Part shown: positions 9,744 to 17,543 of the stretch, piece after piece
Layout: each line of letters opens with the position of its first letter
How positions within the stretch are numbered: the first letter of the stretch is position 1
From: Mycobacterium sp. DL440
Lineage (GTDB): Bacteria; Actinomycetota; Actinomycetes; Mycobacteriales; Mycobacteriaceae
Direction of reading: 5' to 3'
Length of the DNA: 64,000 bases
NCBI RefSeq assembly: GCF_011745145.1
Contig: NZ_CP050191.1
Coordinates: 6,154,473-6,218,472, forward strand
Translations under genes and position numbers: made by a program
The notes under the pieces: generated by a model
Database searches by the model: none
What the model saw: the letters and a program-made list of their open reading frames with translations, nothing else
What the model was told of the DNA's origin: nothing

Positions 9744-9962
9744 GCGCAGAGGGGGCGGCGGAGGGAACCGGATGCCACCGTTTCCGACGTCAGGGCTGTA
9801 TTGAGCGTGGCGGCACGACCCTGGTGTCGAAACCGGTGAAGCGGAGGCACCGTGGAGTTGCCCCGGCTTGATTTGCATAGCTAATATATGTGTTTTGCAC
9901 GTTTTGGGTCGCCCGCTGGCCCTGGATATAGCCCTTGAAGCGATACGAGATGCGAACACCAC
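9744..9962. other. Intergenic region between thiC leader and MFS gene, with AT-rich patch
   Basis: No gene is visible. The notable part is 9870-9905, an unusually AT-rich stretch for this genome: TTGCA, CATA...TATG half-sites (CATA-N7-TATG), and a second TTGCA. It could be a promoter or operator for the divergent exporter at 9963. The remaining bases show nothing recognisable. Confidence 0.35.
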
Positions 9963-11726
9963 ATGACGACTGAAGCTGAACACAGCAGCCCGCCAGGCGC
10001 GGGCGGCACCGCCGAGGCCGAGACCGCCGACAGGCGCAAACGGATGGATCATGACCACCCGTTCTACAAGTGGGTGGTGCTGTCCAACACCACGTTGGGC
10101 ATCCTGCTGGCTTCCATCAACGCCTCGATCGTGTTGATCTCGCTGCCGGCGATCTTCCGCGGCATCGGGTTGAACCCGCTGGCCCCCGGCAACGTCAGCT
10201 ATCTGCTGTGGATGCTGATGGGCTACCTGGTGGTGACAGCCGTGCTGGTCGTGCCGTTCGGACGTCTCGGCGACATGTACGGCCGGGTCCGCATCTACAA
10301 CCTCGGCTTCGTGGTCTTCACCCTGGCGGCGATCGCGCTGTCCTTCGACCCGTTCCAACTCGGTGGCGGTGCGGTCTGGTTGATCGGTTGGCGCGTGATC
10401 CAGGGCGTCGGCGGCGCCATGCTGATGGCCTCGTCGTCGGCGATCCTCACCGACGCCTTCCCGGCCAACCAGCGCGGCATGGCGCTGGGCACCAACATGG
10501 TGGCCGCCGTCGCCGGGTCGTTTCTCGGGTTGCTGATCGGCGGCTTCCTGTCCGAGTGGCATTGGAAGGCCATCTTCTGGGTGGGTGTCCCGATCGGCAT
10601 CATCGGCACCATCTGGAGCTACCGCTCACTCAAAGAACTCGGTGTCCGCACCGCCGGACGGCTCGACTGGGCCGGCACGCTGACCTTCGGGCTGGGCCTG
10701 ACGGTGCTGCTGATCGGCATCACCTACGGCATCCAGCCCTACGGTGACTCGACCACCGGTTGGACCAGCCCGTGGGTGCTGGGCTCCATCGCCGTCGGAC
10801 TGTTGCTGTTGGTGGCGTTCTGCATCGTCGAGCTGAAGGTGTCGTCGCCCATGGTCGACGTCCGGTTGTTCAAATCGGCCGCGTTCGGGATGGGCAACCT
10901 GGCCGGGCTGATGTCCTCGGTGGGCCGTGGCGGGCTGCAGTTCATGCTCATCATCTGGTTGCAGGGCATCTGGCTGCCGCTGCACGGCTACAGCTTCGAG
11001 TCCACGCCGCTGTGGGCCGGCATCTACCTGTTGCCGGTCACCATCGGGTTCCTGGTCGCCGCGCCGATCGCCGGATCGCTGTCCGATCGCATCGGCGCGC
11101 GGCCGCTGACCGTCGGCGGCATGCTGCTGATGGCAGCCACCTTCGTGGCGCTCCTGCTCATCCCGGTCAACTTCGACTACTGGGTGTTCGCCATCCTGGT
11201 GTTCCTCAACGGCCTCGGCGGCGGCATCTTCACCGCCCCCAACACCGCGGCCATCATGTCGAGCGTGCCGGCCGATCAGCGTGGGGCGGCCTCCGGTGTG
11301 CGGTCCACCTTCTTCAACGCCGGCAACTCGCTGTCGATCGGCATCTTCTTCTCACTGATGATCGTCGGGCTGGCCAACACGTTGCCCGCGGCATTGACCA
11401 CCGGCCTGACAGGGCAAGGTGTTTCGGCCTCGGTGGCCCACGACGTGGCGAACCTGCCCCCGGTCGGCAGCCTGTTCGCGGCCTTCCTGGGCTACAACCC
11501 GATGGCCGAACTGCTCGCGCCTTCCGACGCGCTGCACCAGCCGGGCGTGAACGCCGACGTCATCACCGGACAGACGTTCTTCCCACAGCTGATCACCGAG
11601 CCGTTCCATTCCGGCCTGACGGTGGTGTTCGCTGCCGCGGCGGTGATGATGGTGATCGGCGCGGTGGCGTCGATGTTCAGTGCGGGCCGCTATGGGACGG
11701 AGGCTGGAGCCGACAATCAGGCCTGA
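9963..11726 (+). CDS. 14-TM MFS drug-efflux-type transporter (DHA2/EmrB-QacA)
   Basis: A 587-residue major facilitator with a 35-residue charged N-terminus and about 14 hydrophobic segments. Loop 2-3 carries motif A as G-R-L-G-D-M-Y-G-R, and G-W-R-V-I-Q-G-V-G-G-A near residue 140 fits the conserved TM4 R-x-x-Q-G-x-G motif of proton-driven DHA2 exporters. TM5 has the antiporter-type G-x-x-x-G-P-like stretch A-V-A-G-S-F-L-G-L-L-I-G-G. The substrate cannot be inferred. It is divergent from the thiC leader, and an AT-rich patch upstream may be a control site. The downstream methyltransferase has its own leaderless promoter. Confidence 0.88.
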   Translation: MTTEAEHSSPPGAGGTAEAETADRRKRMDHDHPFYKWVVLSNTTLGILLASINASIVLISLPAIFRGIGLNPLAPGNVSYLLWMLMGYLVVTAVLVVPFGRLGDMYGRVRIYNLGFVVFTLAAIALSFDPFQLGGGAVWLIGWRVIQGVGGAMLMASSSAILTDAFPANQRGMALGTNMVAAVAGSFLGLLIGGFLSEWHWKAIFWVGVPIGIIGTIWSYRSLKELGVRTAGRLDWAGTLTFGLGLTVLLIGITYGIQPYGDSTTGWTSPWVLGSIAVGLLLLVAFCIVELKVSSPMVDVRLFKSAAFGMGNLAGLMSSVGRGGLQFMLIIWLQGIWLPLHGYSFESTPLWAGIYLLPVTIGFLVAAPIAGSLSDRIGARPLTVGGMLLMAATFVALLLIPVNFDYWVFAILVFLNGLGGGIFTAPNTAAIMSSVPADQRGAASGVRSTFFNAGNSLSIGIFFSLMIVGLANTLPAALTTGLTGQGVSASVAHDVANLPPVGSLFAAFLGYNPMAELLAPSDALHQPGVNADVITGQTFFPQLITEPFHSGLTVVFAAAAVMMVIGAVASMFSAGRYGTEAGADNQA

Positions 11727-11763
11727 GAGGCCGGAGCCGACAACGAGGTCTGAGACACCGACC

Positions 11764-11769
11764 TACACT
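11764..11769 (+). promoter_or_regulatory. -10 box, leaderless methyltransferase mRNA
   Basis: TACACT followed by 7 bases and the GTG start at 11777, with no ribosome site: the leaderless arrangement. Confidence 0.5.
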
Positions 11770-11776
11770 CGGGCTC

Positions 11777-12418
11777 GTGACCACCACACAGCGCCGCGGA
11801 TTCAACGACGCCATCACGCGCTTCTGGAGTTTCGCCGCACCGGCCTACGACCAGGGCTGCCTCCAGCGGTGGGTGTACCGACCCGCCCAGGATGAGGTGA
11901 TCGCCCAGCTGCAGCAGCGCGGTGCCCGTCAGATCGCCGATGTCGCCTGCGGTACCGGCATCCTGGCCGACCGTATCCAGCGCGAACTACTCCCTGATGA
12001 GGTCTACGGGCTGGACATGTCCGAGGGCATGCTCACTCAGGCCGGCAAGCGGACCGATGAAGTGCGGTGGAAGTCGGCCCCTGCCGAGGAACTGCCATTC
12101 CAAGACGGCTTCCTGGACGCGGTGGTGACGACCTCGGCATTCCACTTCTTCGACCAGCCTGCCGCACTTGCGGAGTTCTACCGGGTGCTGGCCCCCGGCG
12201 GCATGGCGGCGGTGGCGACGATGAGCCCACGTCGTACCTTCCTGCCGCTGCACGCGTTGTCGGCCGACCTGGGGGCACCCGCGCACAGCCCCACCGAGAA
12301 GGAGATGCGCGCGCTCTTCGAGGCGGCCGGATTCACCGTCGCAGAACAGCATCGGGTACGCCGGCCGATATGGACGCCGATCTCCGACGCCATCACTGTG
12401 GGCGTGAAGCCGTCGTGA
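11777..12418 (+). CDS. Class I SAM-dependent methyltransferase
   Basis: A 213-residue Methyltransf_11-type enzyme. Motif I is D-V-A-C-G-T-G-I-L-A-D (about residues 54-64), the acidic end of strand 2 is G-L-D-M-S-E-G-M, and the post-I/motif II block D-A-V-V-T-T-S-A-F-H-F-F-D is present, with L-A-P-G-G afterwards. The N-terminus R-R-G-F-N-D-A-I...F-A-P-A-Y-D resembles quinone/phospholipid-type methyltransferases, but the substrate is not known. GTG at 11777 is chosen because of the leaderless -10 box. The stop overlaps the LOG-gene start as GTGA, so the two are coupled. Confidence 0.8.
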   Translation: MTTTQRRGFNDAITRFWSFAAPAYDQGCLQRWVYRPAQDEVIAQLQQRGARQIADVACGTGILADRIQRELLPDEVYGLDMSEGMLTQAGKRTDEVRWKSAPAEELPFQDGFLDAVVTTSAFHFFDQPAALAEFYRVLAPGGMAAVATMSPRRTFLPLHALSADLGAPAHSPTEKEMRALFEAAGFTVAEQHRVRRPIWTPISDAITVGVKPS

Positions 12419-13152
12419 CCGAGAACGACGACAGCCAGCCTCAGATCAGCGGTTCGGTGCAACTGCGCCGCGATCGCTGTGCCACTACGACCGCCGACCA
12501 ACGGATGCTGGACCGGCGCGGCCCCACCGATTGGGTGCACACCGATCCGTGGCGGGTGATGCGCATCCAGGGCGAGTTCGTCGACGGTTTCGACGCCCTC
12601 GCTGAAATGCCAAGGGCTGTCACGGTTTTCGGATCGGCCCGCACGGTTCCGCATTCACCCGAGTACCGGTTGGGTGAGGAGCTGGGCATCGCGCTGGTGC
12701 AAGCGGGCTATGCGGTGATCACCGGGGGCGGACCGGGCTCGATGGAGGCGGCCAACCGCGGGGCCAGTGAGTCCGGCGGCTACTCCGTCGGACTCGGCAT
12801 CGAACTGCCCTTCGAGCAGCACCTCAACCACTGGGTCGATCTGGGTATCAACTTCCGCTACTTCTTCGTCCGCAAAACCATGTTCGTGAAATACGCGCAG
12901 GCATTCGTGTGCCTGCCGGGCGGATTCGGCACCCTCGACGAACTGTTCGAAGCGCTGACCCTGGTGCAGACCCACAAGGTCACCAGGTTTCCGATCATCC
13001 TGCTGGGCGTCGACTACTGGTCGGGCCTGATCGACTGGATCCGCAACACCGTTCTGCGCGAAGGAAAGATCTCCGAATCCGACCTGGCCCTGATCCACTG
13101 CACCGACAGCGTGGCCGAAGCCGTGGAGCTCATCGCCGCGTCGGCGGGGTAG
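12415..13152 (+). CDS. LOG-family protein (nucleoside-5'-monophosphate phosphoribohydrolase-like)
   Basis: 245 residues. A Rossmann-like fold with F-G-S-A-R-T, G-G-G-P-G-S-M-E-A-A-N-R-G and P-G-G-F-G-T-L-D-E-L-F-E, the last being the PGGxGTxxE signature of LOG enzymes that release cytokinin-type bases from nucleotide monophosphates. An R98-like Arg and the motif Glu are present, so it is probably active. Rv1205 of M. tuberculosis is a family member. GTG 12415 overlaps the methyltransferase stop. The 3' end overlaps the convergent ligase gene by 23 bases. Confidence 0.85.
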   Translation: MTENDDSQPQISGSVQLRRDRCATTTADQRMLDRRGPTDWVHTDPWRVMRIQGEFVDGFDALAEMPRAVTVFGSARTVPHSPEYRLGEELGIALVQAGYAVITGGGPGSMEAANRGASESGGYSVGLGIELPFEQHLNHWVDLGINFRYFFVRKTMFVKYAQAFVCLPGGFGTLDELFEALTLVQTHKVTRFPIILLGVDYWSGLIDWIRNTVLREGKISESDLALIHCTDSVAEAVELIAASAG

Positions 13153-14446
13153 CCGACGAGTAGCGGCGCGGCTTCCCGGGCCCCAGCTCGGCCAACGTCG
13201 CCACCCGGGTCACCTCGACCGGGTGCCCGAGCAGAAGATCCAGCGCCTCGCGCACCCGGTGCTGGTCGCCGGACGCGATCACCGCCGAGACGCGGCCCTC
13301 CGCGTCCTGGCTGACGCTCCACCCGCGGGCGCCCGCGGCCTGCAGTTGCTGGGTGAGGTCGACGCAGGGCACCGCGACGCCCGTCGTCGACACGAAAACC
13401 GTTGCCTCCCTGCCCTCCAGCTCAGCCAGGGCGGGACGACCGCGATGGGTGACCAACCGCGCGTAGTCGCCGGTGCGGTAGCGCACCAGCGGCAGAAACT
13501 GGTTCTCTCCGCACGTCACCACGACCTCACCGGCCAGCACCTCGACGTGCACGCGGCGTTCGGCCACCACGAACGGTCCGCCGTCGTCGCTGACCGCGAT
13601 GGGCCGGGTCTCGTGCAGGCCGTAGACATCCAGGACCGGGCAGTCGTACGCCGCCACGAGGGCCCGGCGCAACGGGGTGGTCAGCGTCATCGCCCCGGAG
13701 ATCAGCGCCAGCGGCCGCAATACTGTGGCGAGCCCGGGTTCCAGCAGCACCTCCAGCGAGGTGGGCGTCCCGCTGATCACCTGTGGATCGGTGTGCCGCA
13801 GATAGGCATCGCGCTGCGTGCCGCCACCCGCCCACGCAGCCGGATGCAGGTTCAGCCGGGCCATCAACGCCTCGTCGAAACCCGGGACCACCGAGGCGTA
13901 GGTAAACGCCTGCCGCTGAAATACCGTCTGCACCAATGCCACCCGATGGTTCACCGGCACCCAGTCGGCACCCACCAGGCCGCGCAGCCAGTGAAATCCG
14001 CGAGCCAGCTCGTCCGGGTCGTCGGGCATCACCAGGGCGGCGCCGGTGCTGCCCGAGCTCGTACCGTGCAGCATCCGGCTCAGGTCGGCGTGCGGCGGGA
14101 CGAACGCCGCGATGTCGTCGACCAGGTCTTCACGCCCGATCAGTGGGAAGTCGGTGAGGCTGTCCAGTGGGCCCGTTCGGTGTCGATAGGCAGGCAGGGT
14201 GCGGGCCAGTGCGAGATGCTGCGGCAGCCAATCATCAAGCGGCAGTTGACGGGTGGCTGCCTGCTGTTGGCCAGGGGTGAGCCGGTGCCCGACGCGATGA
14301 CACCAGGCCGGCGCGAGGGGGTGCTGTTCCAGGGCGGCCAGCCGGTCCCGCCCGGCCGTCGACAGGCCCGGCCAGCGCTGCTCGTCGGTCAACGCCACCT
14401 GGCCGAACGGCACATAGTCGTCGAGCCGCAGCGGATCGTCACTCAC
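13130..14446 (-). CDS. PaaK/F390-synthetase-like adenylate-forming ligase of the MoxR operon
   Basis: A 438-residue adenylate-forming enzyme of the phenylacetate-CoA ligase/coenzyme F390 synthetase type. Core motifs: T-S-S-G-S-T-G (129-135, phosphate loop), Y-G-L-H-E-T (275-280, adenine site), Y-R-T-G-D-Y-A-R-L (323-331, ribose-binding Asp), and near the C-terminus G-P-G-K-P-R-R-Y (422-429), which could give the catalytic Lys. It should activate a carboxylate with ATP; acceptor and substrate are unknown. GTG 14446 overlaps the preceding gene by 8 bases, so it is the last gene of the MoxR operon, an unusual partner for this enzyme type. No carrier-protein domain is fused. The 3' end overlaps the LOG gene tail by 23 bases. 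Confidence 0.75.
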   Translation of the reverse strand: MSDDPLRLDDYVPFGQVALTDEQRWPGLSTAGRDRLAALEQHPLAPAWCHRVGHRLTPGQQQAATRQLPLDDWLPQHLALARTLPAYRHRTGPLDSLTDFPLIGREDLVDDIAAFVPPHADLSRMLHGTSSGSTGAALVMPDDPDELARGFHWLRGLVGADWVPVNHRVALVQTVFQRQAFTYASVVPGFDEALMARLNLHPAAWAGGGTQRDAYLRHTDPQVISGTPTSLEVLLEPGLATVLRPLALISGAMTLTTPLRRALVAAYDCPVLDVYGLHETRPIAVSDDGGPFVVAERRVHVEVLAGEVVVTCGENQFLPLVRYRTGDYARLVTHRGRPALAELEGREATVFVSTTGVAVPCVDLTQQLQAAGARGWSVSQDAEGRVSAVIASGDQHRVREALDLLLGHPVEVTRVATLAELGPGKPRRYSSATPPTRR

Positions 14447-15077
14447 TGTTGTACCGTGCCGCAGCTTCTTTCGCCTGGGCGTCGGCCAGGCGGCGTTGTA
14501 CGGCCATGCGGTGCTCGTGATCGGCCAATGCCTGAGCCAGCGCACCCTCGCGTCGCACCGAATCGCGCATCTCGAACAGCGCACGGGCCTGCGTTGCGTC
14601 CTCGCCGTGCGGCAGCAGACCGTTCCACAGCAGAAAAGTGCGCACCGCCTCGTCGCGGCGTTCCGCATCGCTGAGCCAGCGGCCGGGGTCGACCAGCGGT
14701 GCCACCCGAAATGCCAATGCCAGCAATGCCGTCGCTGCCTTGCGGTCATCGAGCGGCGCGGTGAGCGGCCCGATGAGCTCGGTACTGGCGAACAACCACA
14801 GCCCGATGGCGGCACCGCGTCGCGAAGCGGGCGTGCCCCGCTCGGCGATGCGCTGGGCCGCTGCCGCGCAACCGGTGTGGTTGAACACGTCGCATGCCAG
14901 CGCCACCACGTCGACGGTGTCGGCGAGAAATGGTTGCGGCGTGCTCGCCATCCGGGCGGCGACCTCGTCGACGCCTGCGCCGGGCTTCAGCGTCGACCAC
15001 ACCGCCTGCTCGTCCAATCCCTCGGCGAACCAGTTCGCCAATTCCTGGCCGGTTTCCCGGCTTGCTTCCTCAGCCAT
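14439..15077 (-). CDS. Unknown helical protein of the MoxR operon
   Basis: I do not recognise this 212-residue protein. It is predicted soluble and almost all helical, with Ala/Arg/Leu-rich stretches (about 60-130) that could be HEAT- or TPR-like, and a charged coiled-coil-like C-terminus (about 150-205) rich in R, E, A and Q. There is no signal peptide or membrane segment. Its ATG overlaps the protease/VWA stop by 8 bases and its stop overlaps the ligase start by 8 bases, so it is made together with both. A scaffold or adaptor role in the MoxR system is possible but only inferred from context. Confidence 0.65.
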   Translation of the reverse strand: MAEEASRETGQELANWFAEGLDEQAVWSTLKPGAGVDEVAARMASTPQPFLADTVDVVALACDVFNHTGCAAAAQRIAERGTPASRRGAAIGLWLFASTELIGPLTAPLDDRKAATALLALAFRVAPLVDPGRWLSDAERRDEAVRTFLLWNGLLPHGEDATQARALFEMRDSVRREGALAQALADHEHRMAVQRRLADAQAKEAAARYNSE

Positions 15078-16932
15078 GCGGCACCGCCCGCCGATACCCG
15101 GCGATGTGCGCCGCCAACCTCGCGCAGACCGCCGGTGCGTCGGACATGTTGTCCAGATAGTCGACGTCGTAACCCGCTTCGGCGGCCGGAGCGGCCACCG
15201 AACGGGAACGGTTCTGCACCAGCAGGGTCGCGGTGTCGAGTTGCCGCCGTACCGCGGCCGCCACTCCGGCGTACTCTTCCTGACCGGCACCGAACAGCGA
15301 CATCAAACCGTCGTCGGACAGCACCACCAGGTGGCGCAGTTCATCATGGCCGCAGTCGCCGGGTGGGTACCGGTGCGCCAGCAGATCGAGGGGAAACACG
15401 GTGCTACCGCCGAAGAACGTGGTCAGCTGGCGCATGATCTCCAACCGGTCGCGGGTGTACACGCTGTCCCCGGCCACCTGACCCGGGCCCGACCATGACG
15501 TGACCCGAACCCGCCCACCGCCTTTGAGCACCGACAGGACGAGGATCATGCCGGCCAGCACGGCCGGGGAGCCCCGTTCGGGGCGCGCCATCGAGCCGGA
15601 CGAGTCGATGTAGAGATCCAGGGTCACCGCTTCGGTGGTGACGACCGGGTCGTCGGGCAGTTGACTGCGACGACGTGTCGTCACCCCGGGCACCACTGCC
15701 GGGTTCACGGCGAGGGTGGCGGGCCAGTCCAGCTCGGTGGCATCGTCGCCGAGCTCCCACGTCTCCAACGGCCCGGGAATCCCGTGAGCGGCGACGCCGC
15801 GGCCGGACTGCAGCAGCGGGCGGATCCAGGGCCGGGCCTGCGCCTCGTACCAGGCCAGCATCACGGCACCGGGGTCGGATCCGGCGAAGAGGTCCAAGGT
15901 CTGTGCGACACCGTAACTTTGACCCGATGCCTGGCCCGCCGAGGGCGCGCCGACAGCGGCCGCCGCCGGGTGCACCGCAGGCTCGTTGAGCCGCGGATCG
16001 GCCAGCACCTGGCCCAGTTCGGCCGTGGTGGCCGGTGCTCCGCCCTGCTCGGCGCATCCGCCCCCGGGGAGAGCGGCGCCGTCGGAAATCATGGATTCCA
16101 GTACCAGGTAGGGCACCAGCACCATGCCGAACGTCAGGGCGCCGCTCACCGGGTCCGCGCCGAAGGTGCGGATCGCCTGTGCCACATACTCGGCGTCGGA
16201 GACGGGTTGCACCGGCTGGCTCAGCAGCAACTCGTCCTGGAGTGCGCGTACCCGCATGGCCGCGGCCCGGTGGACGCGTTCCTTCTCCCGCAGATCCTCG
16301 CGGACCATCGACACGTCGAGCGTGGCGGGGTCGATGTGCTGGCGGGCTCGCACCTCTTCTCGAACGCCCTGGGGCACTGCGGGAGGGTCTTTGGGGCACA
16401 ACGTGTTCGACGGCAACGACCACAGCAGCTCGTAGGCGCGCATCAGCACCCACCAGGCCGCGTTCGACACCGGCTCCCTGGCGGTCAGTGTGCGCCACAG
16501 GGCGATCATGTCCGGTTCGGTGCCCGGGTGCTGCCTGCGCTGCATGCGGACCACCCGGTCGTTGATCAGCAGATCCGACCACAGATTGGACAGGCGCCGG
16601 GCCGTGGCCGTGACAGGAATGGCACGTCGCGGATCGCTGGCCACGATCGCCCGGGCCATCTGTTGCAGCAGTTTGAACGAGACGATGCGGGTGCTCGGGG
16701 ACAGCACGTGATGGCCGATCTCGTGGGCGAAGACGCTCACCAGGTGGTGCTGGGCGCCCTGGCGGGCCAGCTCGTCGACGTCGATCGAGATCGACGGCGG
16801 GAACGAGAACCAGGCGAACGTACCGGTTGCACGGTCGCGCACCATGTTCGGCGGATGAAGTTGCACACCCCATAGATCGAGTGCGGCCCGCCAGGCCACC
16901 AGCTCGGGGTCGGTGGGTGTCCGCCCGGTCAT
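15070..16932 (-). CDS. Zincin-type metallopeptidase fused to VWA domain
   Basis: A 620-residue two-domain protein. The N-terminal part has F-A-H70-E71-I-G-H74-H, the HExxH zinc-protease motif, followed by a helical stretch ending in L-W-S-D-L-L-I-N-D (about 117-125), a pattern resembling the putative metallopeptidase + VWA family once called DUF2201. A Gly/Ala/Pro linker (280-345) joins it to a C-terminal VWA domain with MIDAS motif D443-S-S445-G-S447, a G-G-S-T segment for the Thr, and L-S-D-D for the distal Asp, so the metal site looks intact. MoxR ATPases typically work with VWA proteins. ATG 16932 overlaps the upstream stop (ATGA). The zinc-site motif suggests real peptidase activity, untested. 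Confidence 0.8.
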   Translation of the reverse strand: MTGRTPTDPELVAWRAALDLWGVQLHPPNMVRDRATGTFAWFSFPPSISIDVDELARQGAQHHLVSVFAHEIGHHVLSPSTRIVSFKLLQQMARAIVASDPRRAIPVTATARRLSNLWSDLLINDRVVRMQRRQHPGTEPDMIALWRTLTAREPVSNAAWWVLMRAYELLWSLPSNTLCPKDPPAVPQGVREEVRARQHIDPATLDVSMVREDLREKERVHRAAAMRVRALQDELLLSQPVQPVSDAEYVAQAIRTFGADPVSGALTFGMVLVPYLVLESMISDGAALPGGGCAEQGGAPATTAELGQVLADPRLNEPAVHPAAAAVGAPSAGQASGQSYGVAQTLDLFAGSDPGAVMLAWYEAQARPWIRPLLQSGRGVAAHGIPGPLETWELGDDATELDWPATLAVNPAVVPGVTTRRRSQLPDDPVVTTEAVTLDLYIDSSGSMARPERGSPAVLAGMILVLSVLKGGGRVRVTSWSGPGQVAGDSVYTRDRLEIMRQLTTFFGGSTVFPLDLLAHRYPPGDCGHDELRHLVVLSDDGLMSLFGAGQEEYAGVAAAVRRQLDTATLLVQNRSRSVAAPAAEAGYDVDYLDNMSDAPAVCARLAAHIAGYRRAVPHG

Positions 16933-17543
16933 GCCGGCCAGATCTCGGCCAGGTAGGAGGTCGGGCGCACCACCAGTTGCGCCGGGCCGGGTCGGTCGAT
17001 CTGCGGGCCGGCCGCGGGCGCATCGGAGATCACGTGGCCGAATACGTCGGCGTCGATCTGCCAGCGCTGCGCACCGACGTGCACCGTCCACCTGCCCGGC
17101 CCTCGCGGTGTGGGATCGGTGGGCGGCTGATCCCACCTGCCACCGAGACCGGTGAAACCGCCGATCCGGGCGATCAACTGGCCCGGCTGGCGCAATGGCC
17201 AGTAGAACCGGTCGACCGCCTGCCCATCGGTGAATGGGACGACCGCGTCGACCGGCAGGCCCAGCACCGAGGCCGCGAGATCGATTGGTAACAGCTGTAA
17301 ACGGGACAACGCATCGTCGCGGATCCCCAGCACCCCGGCCCGCCAGGCAGCCACCGCCGCGACGTTGACCACCGCCTCCGGCGCCCCGGAGATGCCGCTC
17401 AGGGCATGGCGGTACCGCCGCGGATCACCGCCGAAGCGGGCCACGTTGTCGGCCGACAGCGCCAGGTCGAGTCCGGGCACCGCCGGAAGGTCGGCGGGCG
17501 CGGGCAGGCCGAGGTTGACCTGGTGATACGCCCGGGCAATCAC
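16929..17543 (-). CDS. Unknown protein between MoxR and protease/VWA genes
   Basis: I do not recognise this 204-residue protein. It begins with a Pro/Leu-rich segment, has a helical middle with many Ala/Val (about 55-85), and a C-terminal part with likely beta strands (R-W-T-V-H-V, Q-W-Q-I-D-A-D-V-F-G-H) and Trp residues. No signal peptide or membrane helix is seen. GTG 17543 overlaps the MoxR stop (GTGA), and its own stop overlaps the protease/VWA start (ATGA), so the three are translationally coupled. A beta-domain linking or substrate-recognition role with the ATPase is possible but speculative. Confidence 0.65.
   Translation of the reverse strand: MIARAYHQVNLGLPAPADLPAVPGLDLALSADNVARFGGDPRRYRHALSGISGAPEAVVNVAAVAAWRAGVLGIRDDALSRLQLLPIDLAASVLGLPVDAVVPFTDGQAVDRFYWPLRQPGQLIARIGGFTGLGGRWDQPPTDPTPRGPGRWTVHVGAQRWQIDADVFGHVISDAPAAGPQIDRPGPAQLVVRPTSYLAEIWPA

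Noticed and set aside
10760..11776. Upstream extension of the methyltransferase frame into the MFS gene
   Set aside because: The extension reads the exporter gene in another frame. The GTG at 11777 has a leaderless -10 box and begins the conserved domain.
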